Assembly (NCBI GenBank): GCA_019423835.1
Contig: JAHZAR010000046.1
Span: forward strand, 1-20,243
DNA: 20,243 nucleotides
Reading direction: 5' to 3'
Source of the DNA: Clostridiales bacterium
GTDB taxonomy: Bacteria > Bacillota > Clostridia > Lachnospirales > Lachnospiraceae
The notes beneath the pieces were generated by a model. The model was given only the letters and a program-made list of their open reading frames with translations. It was not told where the DNA came from and did no database searches. Shown piece by piece: positions 13,180 through 20,243 of this stretch. How positions within the stretch are numbered: position 1 is the first letter of the stretch; every line of letters starts with the position of its first letter. The translations under genes were made by a program, and so were the position numbers.

Positions 13180-15142
13180 TGAGAACCCGCTCCGTGCTCC
13201 CCAGGGCTCCTGCCAGCCGGTTCAGGAACTCCTCTGTGTCCCCCAGGGCATCCAGCATGGACGGAACATAGCTGTCCACGGTATCGATGAGCACTCTCGA
13301 ATCATCCAGAAGGCTGACCAGCTGGTCCGTGCAGCTTCTCAGCTCATTGACCGTCTTTGCGGTGTCCTCTCCTGTCTCGCCCACCAGACTGCACAGTCCG
13401 TTGATCCTCTGCATCAGCGCCCCTGCCTTTGCGGCTGTCTCATCTGAGCTTCCCAGAATTTCCTTCACCTTCTTCAGGAGAACAGCCACATCGGCGCTGT
13501 AGGCAGTTCCCGAAAGCGTCTCCAGGTCAGCCTCCACCTCGTCTGCATACTCATCCAGCTCCTCCTGCCATTCCTCAAAGCTCGCGTCATTATCGCCTCC
13601 GGACCCGGGCTCTCCCGACGGCCCGGTTTTAGCCTCCTCAAAGAGAACTGTGTCCTCCTCCAGGGAAAACGCCTGAACCTCCCGCTCTTTTGCGGCCGCG
13701 TTTCCCGGTGTAGCCTTCCCAGGTGCGCCGCCCTTCCGGACTGTGCTGCTCTCCTTTGCCTCATCGTCTTTCCGTCCGCCGCTTTCCCTGTCATACCGGA
13801 AGGAATCTGCCTGCGCAAGAGCCTCCTCAAGTTCTTCCCAGCCGTCTGCGGCAGCCTCCCGGCTGGCACCGGCCCCGGCGCTCATCTGGGACAGGGCTGT
13901 CAGAAGCTCCTCAATCTGAGCAGATTTCCGGGCTATCTCCCCGGCAATCTGCCTCTGCTCCTCCCGGGTGATCCCCGCCCCAATCTGATTGGATGCAGTT
14001 TCCAGGGAATTTCTGAGAGCCTTCAGCCGGTCGTAGAGATCGTCCAGCTCATCCTGCATATCTCCCATTGTACTGTAAATGGAGCGGACGTTGTCGTTGA
14101 TGTCTGTCACGGCATCCTCAGCCGTTTCCAGATAAGGGATCAGCCTGGTGGTCTGCTCTGTCAGGGATGCCAGATCATTCAGCGCCTGAACGGAACCCTC
14201 TTCTATGGCCTTCCTGCTGGCGGAGAGCACCTGGCGTCCCTGCTCCAGACTGTCCATTCCGCTCTGCAGCTCTTTCACGCCGCCCTCCATTGCCTCAAAG
14301 GCGCCCAGCAGCTCATCGAAGCTCTCATACAGTTTATCCCCGCTTTCCCTCCATGTATCCTTGGCTTCCTTCAGATCGGAGATATGGGCAAAGGCGCCGG
14401 CCGTTCCCGGAACCATCATCATGACAATTCCCACACTCTCAAAACTGTCCGTGCCAAGCCTTACCGTATAGTCCCCCTCCTCTCCCGGGAGAGCCAGAAA
14501 CACTGCCGCGGAGAAATCTCCCAGGGACTGAAGCTGAGAACCGGGCGCGTCAATGCTGTAGCATTTTGACAGGTCTGCCGGAACGGCAACCATCAGCATC
14601 AGATTATTCCTGAAATAGGCCGCAGCCTTTTTGTTGGGCGTCGCCTTCACATGGATCTCCACCAGACCGGACGCTCCGCTCAGTGTCTCCGGATCCGCCT
14701 CCAGCCCATTCAGCTTGTAGGAAATATCAAATTTCCACGGAAGCTCCATCTGCCCGTCCGGCAGAGTACACTGGTAGTAGAATCTCCTGTTCCTGTCAGG
14801 AAAGGTCCACGTGACACTTCCGTCTCCGAGAACCGGCTGGACGCTGTCCGTCATATTCAGTACCCTTTCATATGTACCATAGTCTGTATAGTCCGTCACC
14901 CCGTTTGTGGTGCAGCCCTTGACTACGTTCATCTTCGTTTCTTTCCCATAGCAGTCCAGGTTCACATACATGGTTTCGTCCACCTGTACCCGCGGAGCAG
15001 CTCCGAAGGCCGCAGACGGTATGGCTGTCACAAACATAACCGCTGCCATCCCCGACGCAGCCAGGCGTTTTGCTGCCCTGCGGCTGCCCCTGAGCAGAAG
15101 CCGGTTTGTGGATTTTGCAAATCTTCCGAATTTATTTTTCAT
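13100..15142 (-). CDS. Secreted coiled-coil partner of the MMPL exporter (frame broken near its end)
   Basis: A 680-aa ORF. The N-terminus is a long basic signal peptide with a hydrophobic core at about 29-47 (MAAVMFVTAIPSAAFGAA), cleaved near 48. Residues 50-260 look like a beta-rich extracellular domain (VTWTFPDRNRRFYYQC, LVEIHVKATPNKK). From about 265 to 440 and 520-650 long coiled coils dominate, separated by a charged, low-complexity linker. It resembles the YhgE/Pip-like proteins encoded beside MMPL exporters in clostridia, without their clear membrane ends. Its ATG overlaps the end of the exporter gene by 11 bases and has GGAGG ten bases upstream, so the two are co-translated. After about residue 654 the frame turns abruptly basic (RRYSGQRRKANAPRNAESPRKPSDGN) while a sensible continuation lies in the +1 frame. 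Confidence 0.75.
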   Translation of the reverse strand: MKNKFGRFAKSTNRLLLRGSRRAAKRLAASGMAAVMFVTAIPSAAFGAAPRVQVDETMYVNLDCYGKETKMNVVKGCTTNGVTDYTDYGTYERVLNMTDSVQPVLGDGSVTWTFPDRNRRFYYQCTLPDGQMELPWKFDISYKLNGLEADPETLSGASGLVEIHVKATPNKKAAAYFRNNLMLMVAVPADLSKCYSIDAPGSQLQSLGDFSAAVFLALPGEEGDYTVRLGTDSFESVGIVMMMVPGTAGAFAHISDLKEAKDTWRESGDKLYESFDELLGAFEAMEGGVKELQSGMDSLEQGRQVLSASRKAIEEGSVQALNDLASLTEQTTRLIPYLETAEDAVTDINDNVRSIYSTMGDMQDELDDLYDRLKALRNSLETASNQIGAGITREEQRQIAGEIARKSAQIEELLTALSQMSAGAGASREAAADGWEELEEALAQADSFRYDRESGGRKDDEAKESSTVRKGGAPGKATPGNAAAKEREVQAFSLEEDTVLFEEAKTGPSGEPGSGGDNDASFEEWQEELDEYADEVEADLETLSGTAYSADVAVLLKKVKEILGSSDETAAKAGALMQRINGLCSLVGETGEDTAKTVNELRSCTDQLVSLLDDSRVLIDTVDSYVPSMLDALGDTEEFLNRLAGALGSTERVLRRYSGQRRKANAPRNAESPRKPSDGN

Positions 15143-17366
15143 GGCTGAAAGGCCTCCTTCTCTGTTTCCTGCCCGTCTCTCCTCCGCTTTTTTCTGCCTC
15201 TGCTTTTCTCCCTTTTCTTCTTCTCAGAAATCTTCGAAGCCGGTTAAGCTCATTGTCCATCAGAATGTCATCGAACAGAACCAGAAACGCCGGCATCAGC
15301 GTCAGCACTAAAATCATGCTGAGGACCGCGCCCCTTCCGATCAGATGGCCCAGATCTCCGATGGCTGCCACAGTAGAAATAACATATACTGTATAGCCCA
15401 CAATCGTCAGAATGGAGCCGGAGGTAAGGACAGCCGGAATGCTGCGCTTCAAAGCCATAACAGCCGCCTGCTTCCTGTCTGTCTCCTTCCTGCAGTCCAG
15501 ATAGTTGCTGGTGGTGAGAATCGCATAGTCCACCGTCGCTCCCAGCTGGATGCAGCTCACGATAATATATCCCATGAATATCATGGTATCTCCCGCGATA
15601 TAGGGGACGGCCATATTGATGAAAATGGCGATCTCAATGGGTATCATGATAATCACCGGGATGATCAGGGATTGAAAGCTGAACATCACCACCAGAAATA
15701 CGCCGATCAGCGACAGCACATTGACTCTGTCATAGTCCTTTGTGATAGTAGCTTCAATATCCTGGGTGGACGGCGTCGTGCCCACCAGATAGGATTCCTC
15801 CGGATAATACTTTTTCATAATGGCCTGGATCTCGTCGGAGCATCGGTAGGCCAGCACACTCTCCCCCTTTGTTCTCACATAGATCAGGAGTCTCGAATAT
15901 CCGTTTTTGTGGAGCCGCTCTGTCACAGTACGGGGCAGAAACTCCTGCGGCACCCCGGCCGGCAGCGTTCCCGCCATGGAGGTCACGGATCTGGTGTAAG
16001 GAAGCGCCTCCACCTCGTCTGAAAACGCCTTTTCCGTCACCAGGGAGGAGTTTGGAACCAGGGCAATCATCATATTGCTGCGGCCGAACTTTTCATTGAT
16101 GACCTGCTCATCCTCATAGACCTTCGTTCCCTCGCTGTCGCCCACTGCCTCATTTCCAAACAGGAAGGAGTTCATGCCCTGGGCCGTGTAGGCAGGGATC
16201 GTGACAATGGCTACAAAGATGAGGACGCCCTTTCTCATGCTGTAAATCCTCCGGCTCAGGCGGTCAAATTCAGGCAGGAACGGGCGGTGGGCCGTCCTCT
16301 CTATCAGAGCCGTTGTCCTCAGAATCATGGCAGGCATAAAGAGCACTACGGTCAGAAGACTTAAGACAATTCCCTTGGCCAGCACGATTCCCATGTCAAA
16401 GCCGATGCTGAATTTCATGAAGGTCAGCACAAGGAAGCCAACAATCGTTGTCAGGCTGCTGGCGAAGATGGAGCGGAGGGCCTCATCAATGGCATTTCTG
16501 AGGGCTTCTGTCTGCGCCAGGCCTTTCTTCTTCTCCCTGGTGAAGGCATGAATCAGAAAGATGGAATAGTCCATGGAGACGGCCAGCTGCAGAACTGCCG
16601 ACACGCTGTCCGTCAGGAAAGAGATCTCCCCCAGGAAAATATTGGTGCCCTTATTGATGACAATGGCGACTCCCATGATGATGAGATAGAGTACAGGCTC
16701 AAACCAGGAGTTGGTGGTTATGCACAGGATCACAAAGATCATGATCACTCCCAGCGTCAGAATCATGGACATCTCTCTCGTTACATTCTCCTCCAGAGAC
16801 TTGTTCTGAACAGCCATTCCAGTGAAATATCCCTTGTCCCCCAGGATTTCCTCCATCTCATCAATGGCCCTGGACGTCCTCTTGTCCGTATCCCCCTCCA
16901 CGAAAGTCACATCCATGACGGCAGAGCCGTCCTTATAGTAATCCGCAATGTCGGTTCCGTCGATAAAGCTGTCTGCCGAAAATACATCGGTTCCCGTATC
17001 CAGCCACAATATCTGGTCCACGCCGTCCACTGCCTCCAGCTGATCCTTGTACTGCTTCGCCTGGTAGAGGGTAACCCCGTCAATCATGATCCTGGCCGTG
17101 CCTGGATAACCGAATTTCTCCTCCATCAGATCCAGTCCCTGTCTGGACTGCACCGTACCGGGCAGATACTCTGTCAGATCATAGTTTACCTCCACAAAGG
17201 GGGCTGCTGCCGCTGATATGAGGACAGCGAGCAGAAACAGCTTCTCAATACTCTGGCTCTTTTCAATAATAAAATCCGCAAGACTGAATTTTTTTCTCTC
17301 TCCCCCCGGTATCCCCGCAAACTGCAAACCCTTCCTTTTTATTGTGCGTATGAATCTCAGTATCAT
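15132..17366 (-). CDS. MMPL/RND-family exporter
   Basis: A 744-aa membrane protein made of two similar halves, each with one leading helix, a large extracellular loop and a five-helix bundle: helices at about 43-60 and 200-350, then 380-395 and 550-700. The MMPL proton-relay signature occurs twice: SVSAVLQLAVSMDYSIFLIHAF (Asp266) and CIQLGATVDYAILTTSNY (Asp613). Extracellular domains at about 61-198 and 396-545 have the typical MMPL/porter-like sequence. Family members export lipids, siderophores, antibiotics or wall-related molecules using the proton gradient. The ATG has CAGGAG nine bases upstream. It lies between a wall-binding secreted protein and a secreted coiled-coil protein, overlapping the latter, with a TetR regulator upstream, which is typical of an inducible export system. 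The substrate is unknown. Confidence 0.93.
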   Translation of the reverse strand: MILRFIRTIKRKGLQFAGIPGGERKKFSLADFIIEKSQSIEKLFLLAVLISAAAAPFVEVNYDLTEYLPGTVQSRQGLDLMEEKFGYPGTARIMIDGVTLYQAKQYKDQLEAVDGVDQILWLDTGTDVFSADSFIDGTDIADYYKDGSAVMDVTFVEGDTDKRTSRAIDEMEEILGDKGYFTGMAVQNKSLEENVTREMSMILTLGVIMIFVILCITTNSWFEPVLYLIIMGVAIVINKGTNIFLGEISFLTDSVSAVLQLAVSMDYSIFLIHAFTREKKKGLAQTEALRNAIDEALRSIFASSLTTIVGFLVLTFMKFSIGFDMGIVLAKGIVLSLLTVVLFMPAMILRTTALIERTAHRPFLPEFDRLSRRIYSMRKGVLIFVAIVTIPAYTAQGMNSFLFGNEAVGDSEGTKVYEDEQVINEKFGRSNMMIALVPNSSLVTEKAFSDEVEALPYTRSVTSMAGTLPAGVPQEFLPRTVTERLHKNGYSRLLIYVRTKGESVLAYRCSDEIQAIMKKYYPEESYLVGTTPSTQDIEATITKDYDRVNVLSLIGVFLVVMFSFQSLIIPVIIMIPIEIAIFINMAVPYIAGDTMIFMGYIIVSCIQLGATVDYAILTTSNYLDCRKETDRKQAAVMALKRSIPAVLTSGSILTIVGYTVYVISTVAAIGDLGHLIGRGAVLSMILVLTLMPAFLVLFDDILMDNELNRLRRFLRRRKGRKAEAEKSGGETGRKQRRRPFSHEK

Positions 17367-17368
17367 AG

Positions 17369-17455
17369 TCAGAATCTCCTGTCCGTCATGTTTCGGGCCG
17401 TCTCCTGCAGGTCCGCCGCACCGCCGTCTCCCACCCGTTTCAGTGTGAACCGCAT
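17369..17455 (-). CDS. Possible 28-codon ORF between wall-binding protein and exporter
   Basis: An ATG at 17453-17455 opens a 28-codon frame whose TGA lies two bases before the exporter ATG. It is also an in-frame continuation of the upstream wall-binding gene past its TAG stop, with about 37 sense codons before the next stop. GAGG is only two bases from the ATG, too close to be convincing. It could be a coupling ORF, a read-through extension, or chance. Confidence 0.2.
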   Translation of the reverse strand: MRFTLKRVGDGGAADLQETARNMTDRRF

Positions 17456-17473
17456 ATCCTCAGCAGACCTCGT

Positions 17474-18397
17474 CTATTTCATGAAAATGACCATATAGTA
17501 ATCGCGCCCGCCGACTTCCCTGTGGGCAATGCCCATCTCACTGTAGTAATCGGGTCTGTCCTTCCGCTTTCTGGCATCCTCCTGAAGGTCAAGAATCTTT
17601 TCTTCCGCCTCGTCTGCCCCGTCTGCGTTCCGGATGTAGACTTCCATGGAACGCCGGCCGCTGTTGTATCCGATCGCCTTCAGATAGTCAGAAAGCTCTC
17701 CCTCACCGGGAATCTTTCCGTTTCCATACCCCTTATCCCTGGCAGCCTCCAGTCGGTGCTCTGCAATCTCTGTGAGCTTTCCGCTGATCACATAACTGGC
17801 ATCCTTATCGTAATTGCGTTTTTCATCCTCGTAATAGCCCTCATCCTCGTCGCCGTCGAATCCATCCAGCTTCATCTCATTTAAGTTTGAAGCCAGATTC
17901 TGGCAGGCCTCATCGTAGAAGCCGATCTCAAAGCTCCCGCCGCCTGAATTCTTCGTTTTTCTGGCGCTCTCCACCCTTCCGCTGTCTGCGAAGGTATAGA
18001 CTGTCTCCCCCTGCGTCATGTGACCTGTCTCCATAGCACCGCTCTCTCTGAAATAGTAGCTGGCTCCGTCAATGGTTCTCCATCCCACCGCCATAGCTCC
18101 CGACGGTTCCAGATAGTACCAGCACCCGCCGGTATTCAGCCATCCTGTTTTCATCAGGCCGTCCTCGCCGAACCAGTACCAGCTCCCATCAATCAGCTGC
18201 CATCCGGGAGGGATACTCTGCCCCTGCTGCGTCACATATCGAACCCCCGACGCGTCCTGCACCCAGCCCCAGCCTTCCGACGCCAGAGCCGTACCGGCGC
18301 TTAAAAGCGCCAAAACCGGCACAGCCAATGAAATCCAGATAACATCCCTTTTCCTCTTCCTGCATGTTTTTATTTTTCTGTTCCTGTCAGCTCCCAT
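17474..18397 (-). CDS. Secreted protein with cell-wall-binding repeats and CAP-like C-terminus
   Basis: Starting at the ATG 18395-18397 (AGGAGG six bases upstream; the longer open frame to 18472 has no such site) the product is 307 aa. A basic signal peptide has its hydrophobic core at 19-39, with cleavage likely after ALAS. Four ~20-residue repeats of choline/glucan-binding type follow at 65-144 (GWQLIDGSWYWFGEDGLMKT, GWLNTGGCWYYLEPSGAMAV, GWRTIDGASYYFRESGAMET and a degenerate fourth), which usually attach proteins to teichoic acids or other wall polymers. Residues 160-307 resemble a divergent CAP/SCP domain (LTEIAEHRLEAARDKGY, then YYSEMGIAHREVGGRDYYMVIF), but without all its usual catalytic-site histidines; this part is tentative. 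It heads the exporter operon and may be an accessory factor or a co-regulated surface protein. Confidence 0.82.
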   Translation of the reverse strand: MGADRNRKIKTCRKRKRDVIWISLAVPVLALLSAGTALASEGWGWVQDASGVRYVTQQGQSIPPGWQLIDGSWYWFGEDGLMKTGWLNTGGCWYYLEPSGAMAVGWRTIDGASYYFRESGAMETGHMTQGETVYTFADSGRVESARKTKNSGGGSFEIGFYDEACQNLASNLNEMKLDGFDGDEDEGYYEDEKRNYDKDASYVISGKLTEIAEHRLEAARDKGYGNGKIPGEGELSDYLKAIGYNSGRRSMEVYIRNADGADEAEEKILDLQEDARKRKDRPDYYSEMGIAHREVGGRDYYMVIFMK

Positions 18398-18509
18398 ATG
18401 CTGCCTCCTCACTTTCTCCAATCTGTTCAGAGCGGTTCTGCCCTGCCGGATCTCTCCGTCAGGGTAATACACTCAACGCATTATGTGTTATCGGACTTTG
18501 TTCTATTAA

Positions 18510-18538
18510 TTGACATGTGTTGATTTATAAACTATAAT
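18510..18538 (+). promoter_or_regulatory. Consensus sigma-A promoter toward the TetR gene
   Basis: TTGACA (18510-18515) and TATAAT (18533-18538) are 17 bases apart, a full consensus match. Transcription would begin near 18545 and run through the opposite promoter to the TetR gene, leaving a leader of about 270 nt. Confidence 0.75.
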
Positions 18539-18540
18539 AA

Positions 18541-18569
18541 ATTATACTCACTTTGGATTTTTTTGACAA
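18541..18569 (-). promoter_or_regulatory. Near-consensus sigma-A promoter of the exporter operon
   Basis: On the minus strand TTGTCA (18564-18569) and TATAAT (18541-18546) are 17 bases apart, differing from consensus at one base. Transcription would start near 18534, about 137 nt before the wall-binding gene. Its -10 box lies two bases from that of the plus-strand promoter, so polymerase should not be able to occupy both at once. Confidence 0.8.
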
Positions 18570-18592
18570 TCATCAATTTTTGACACCATAAT

Positions 18593-18629
18593 TATTAATG
18601 TACATTTTTTATTAATATGTCTATTAATA
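18593..18629. repeat. Repeated TATTAATA motifs and AATGTACATT palindrome, candidate operators
   Basis: Two self-complementary TATTAATA boxes lie at 18610-18617 and 18622-18629, spaced 12 bp apart. A seven-base copy is at 18593-18599, overlapping the perfect palindrome AATGTACATT (18597-18606), and another copy of TATTAAT is at 18504-18510 against the plus-strand -35 box. TetR-family proteins bind palindromes close to divergent promoters, so these are the natural operator candidates for the adjacent regulator. AT-richness raises the chance of random repeats. Confidence 0.4.
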
Positions 18630-18692
18630 AATTCTGATCGCTGATTTTTGCTGAATCATGGACCTTGCAGAAGGCCACAGGAAAAGCCCCCG

Positions 18693-18719
18693 CCAGTCCC
18701 CTGTGCCAGACGGGGCTGG
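18693..18719 (+). promoter_or_regulatory. GC-rich hairpin in the TetR leader
   Basis: CCAG and CCCC (18693-18701, one T bulge) pair with GGGG and CTGG (18712-18719) around a ten-base loop. The hairpin lies in the long 5' leader between the promoter and the TetR start at 18816. No T-run follows. It breaks the AT-rich character of the preceding 200 bases. The rest of the leader (18720-18800) shows nothing I can name. Confidence 0.3.
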
Positions 18720-18815
18720 GGACACGTCCGGCGCCATCAAAGGCAGGGCTGCTTTAATACGGCAGATGGAATGGCGCAGTTGAGGGGAATCAAAAACAGA
18801 AAAGGAGCGTTTGCT

Positions 18816-19433
18816 ATGAGGGAAGAAAATCTGGATCGCAGAATACGGAAAACAAGAAAGGTAATTCGGGAATGCCTCACCGAGCTTCTGAAGGAAAAGC
18901 GGATTCAGGATATCACAGTCCGTGAGATATCGGAGAAGGCAGACATAAACAGAGGAACCTTTTACCTCCATTATAAGGATGTTTTTGATCTGATGGAGCA
19001 GATTGAGAGGGAGCTTCTGGAAGAGCTGGAGGAGGTTTTAAGGCGATACCGCGCTTCTGACCTGCTGTCCAATCCGGCTATGGTTTTCACGGAAGTCTTT
19101 CATCTTGTAAAGGAAAACAGCGATATGGTTGCTATTCTCATCGGTGAAAATGGCGATATTAACTTTGTAAACCGTCTCAAGGATATTGTGCGTGAGAAAT
19201 GTCTGAGAGACTGGATGGAGCTGTTCCGTCCGGAAGCCGCAAAGGAGGAGGGCGCCTGTCAGGACAGCTCTGCCTTTGAGGCCTACTATGCCTTCACCGT
19301 CACCGGCTGCATCGGGCTCGTCCAGTACTGGCTGGATTCCGGACTCAAAGAATCCCCGGAGGAGCTGGCCGCTCTGACAGAGCAGATTATCCTGAAGGGA
19401 ATCCGGATGTTTGAAACAGAGGCCGGCGCCTGA
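18816..19433 (+). CDS. TetR/AcrR-family transcriptional regulator
   Basis: A 205-aa protein, the only plus-strand gene. Residues 8-56 form the TetR DNA-binding domain: RRIRKTRKVIRECLTELLKEKRIQDITVREISEKADINRGTFYLHYKDVFDL region, with helix-turn-helix VREISEKADINRGTFYLHY. The remaining 140 residues are helical ligand-binding/dimerisation sequence, ending in a TM-like stretch (FTVTGCIGLVQYWLDSGLKESPEELA) common in TetR_C domains. The frame is open from 18648, but the ATG at 18816 has AAAGGAG eight bases upstream and gives the normal family length. It is divergent from the wall-binding/MMPL/coiled-coil operon and most likely represses it, and itself, from the shared promoter region. Confidence 0.93.
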   Translation: MREENLDRRIRKTRKVIRECLTELLKEKRIQDITVREISEKADINRGTFYLHYKDVFDLMEQIERELLEELEEVLRRYRASDLLSNPAMVFTEVFHLVKENSDMVAILIGENGDINFVNRLKDIVREKCLRDWMELFRPEAAKEEGACQDSSAFEAYYAFTVTGCIGLVQYWLDSGLKESPEELAALTEQIILKGIRMFETEAGA

Positions 19434-19469
19434 CACAGACAGCCTCCTGCATCCGTACAGCACTTTTCA

Positions 19470-19505
19470 GCTTTGTGAAAGCGTTCCGGAACGTTTTCAC
19501 AAAGC
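19470..19505. terminator. 18-bp-arm palindrome between convergent genes
   Basis: A hairpin with arms 19470-19487 and 19488-19505, no loop beyond the central CCGG, and one G-T mispair; its core CGTTCCGGAACG is a perfect palindrome. It lies 37 bases after the TetR stop and about 60 after the end of the convergent Spo0A-like gene. No T-run follows on either strand, so it would be an atypical bidirectional terminator, or a protein-binding site. Confidence 0.45.
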
Positions 19506-19564
19506 GAAAACGGCACATTCCAGGAACAAAAGCACCTGAAATGCACCATCTCTTACTTCCAGCC

Positions 19565-19948
19565 CTATGGTTCTTCTTTTACATTTACTTCCGCTGCTGC
19601 CGTTTCTTCAGGCTCTGCTTCCTCCTCCACAAAGCGGGCCAGCATATCAATAAATTCCCGGTTATTCGGCTTTTCCCTAAGCTCTCTGCCTGCAACTGTG
19701 TTCAGCAGTTCTCTGTCACCATATTTCCATATAACCCCAATCACAGTCCTGATGTCCCTTTCCACACATTTGACCGTCGTATTGTTCTCCAGCGCCACCT
19801 CAAGGTAAACGCCCTTCGTGATATAGAGCAGAAGCCTTCTGTCCTCTATGCTTTTTGTCACTGCAGACACAGTAAAATGAAATCCTATATAAGATCCATT
19901 AGCCCCAAGCCGTCTGATGAGATGTTCTACTTTTTTTGCTGTTTTCAT
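19565..19948 (-). CDS. Stand-alone Spo0A C-terminal (DNA-binding) domain protein
   Basis: A 127-aa protein aligned by eye to the effector domain of Spo0A. It has VEHLIRRLGANGSYIGFHFTVSAV (8-30) matching Spo0A's helical start, the LLYITKGVYLEVALENNTT stretch (40-58), and the recognition-helix region VKCVERDIRTVIGVIWKYG (59-77), which parallels Spo0A RVERAIRHAIEVAW. KPNNREFIDMLA (93-104) corresponds to KPTNSEFIAMVA. There is no receiver domain; the C-terminus (108-127) is acidic. The frame is open from 20131, but the ATG at 19946-19948 has GGGAG seven bases upstream, and the upstream part has no Spo0A-like sequence. It would bind DNA without phosphorelay control. It could compete with Spo0A or act elsewhere; its role is unknown. 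Confidence 0.85.
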   Translation of the reverse strand: MKTAKKVEHLIRRLGANGSYIGFHFTVSAVTKSIEDRRLLLYITKGVYLEVALENNTTVKCVERDIRTVIGVIWKYGDRELLNTVAGRELREKPNNREFIDMLARFVEEEAEPEETAAAEVNVKEEP

Positions 19949-20020
19949 CACCATTCTCCCTATCTCTTTATTCCACAGCAAAATATACCCTGATAACTTA
20001 TGGGAACACAAGAAAATAGC

Positions 20021-20059
20021 TTCTACATTTTCCGACAGGCAGCGTCGGATTTTGTAGAA
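20021..20059. promoter_or_regulatory. Long inverted repeat upstream of the Spo0A-like gene
   Basis: TTCTACA-TTT-TCCGAC (20021-20036) and GTCGGA-TTT-TGTAGAA (20044-20059) form an inverted repeat of 16-base arms around a 7-base spacer, with only the central TTT of each arm unpaired. It lies about 70-110 bp upstream of the gene's start. Each half contains TGTCGGA or its complement (GTCGGA on one side), close to the Spo0A box TGTCGAA, so it may be the regulator's own operator. Bases 20060-20243 show no gene. Confidence 0.45.
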
Positions 20060-20243
20060 CAAACTTGCTTGACAGGTCTTTCCTCTTTGATTTTTAGAAA
20101 TGGATTTCTGAATTTTTAAAATATGATCCAAATTTGGCTAATATAATTATAATGAATTTCCCGCAAAAATCAATCCTGTTTTTTCATCCCTCCTGTTCTT
20201 TTCATTCATCCCTGTACAGCAGCAGGCAGCCCTCCGCTGGAAG

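Noticed and set aside
15345..17216. Two His/Arg/Gln-rich plus-strand open frames (225 and 222 codons) opposite the MMPL gene
   Set aside because: They are antisense to a well-supported exporter gene and have shadow-like composition without domains.
18593..18629. TATTAATA repeats as a CRISPR-like array
   Set aside because: The repeat units are 8 bp with 4-bp gaps, far too short for CRISPR, and there are no cas genes.

Overview
The window looks like chromosomal DNA of a spore-forming Bacillota, most likely a clostridial Lachnospiraceae-type organism. The reasons are a complete spoIIAA-spoIIAB-sigF operon followed by spoVA genes, a clear sigma-G promoter, strong AGGAGG-type ribosome binding sites, and coding DNA of moderate GC with AT-rich promoter gaps. 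I do not assign a species. Every gene except one TetR-type regulator lies on the minus strand, so the biological reading order is from high to low coordinates.

Right end (20243 to 18816): a stand-alone regulator resembling the DNA-binding domain of Spo0A (19565-19948) has a long inverted repeat upstream. It converges on a plus-strand TetR-family regulator (18816-19433) across an 18-bp-arm palindrome. Between the TetR gene and the next operon are two face-to-face, near-consensus sigma-A promoters whose -10 boxes nearly touch, beside repeated TATTAATA motifs.

Secretion/export operon (18397 to 12781): a secreted protein with cell-wall-binding repeats and a possible CAP-like C-terminus, a 744-aa MMPL/RND exporter, and a secreted coiled-coil partner. 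The reading frame of the partner is broken by an apparent +1 shift near 13180, which leaves its C-terminal ~130 residues in another frame. A terminator and a 210-bp run of palindromes follow.

folC operon (12318 to 9397): folylpolyglutamate synthase, an acidic 53-aa ORF, and a membrane-anchored TPR protein, ending in an intrinsic terminator.

Sporulation block (9025 to 210): spoIIAA, spoIIAB and sigF control forespore sigma-F. Then a sigma-G-type promoter drives a 53-aa single-span membrane ORF coupled to spoVAA, followed by spoVAB and spoVAC. SpoVA proteins form the channel that moves dipicolinic acid into the spore. Here the spoVA set is interrupted: after spoVAC comes a terminator, then about 3.7 kb carrying a cysteine hydrolase, an APC permease and an AraC-type response regulator with their own sigma-A promoter. 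Only after these come spoVAD and spoVAE and a final terminator.

The most notable observations are the split spoVA operon, the unannotated-looking small membrane ORF at the head of spoVA, the frame break in the exporter partner, the overlapping face-to-face promoters, and the stand-alone Spo0A-effector-like protein.
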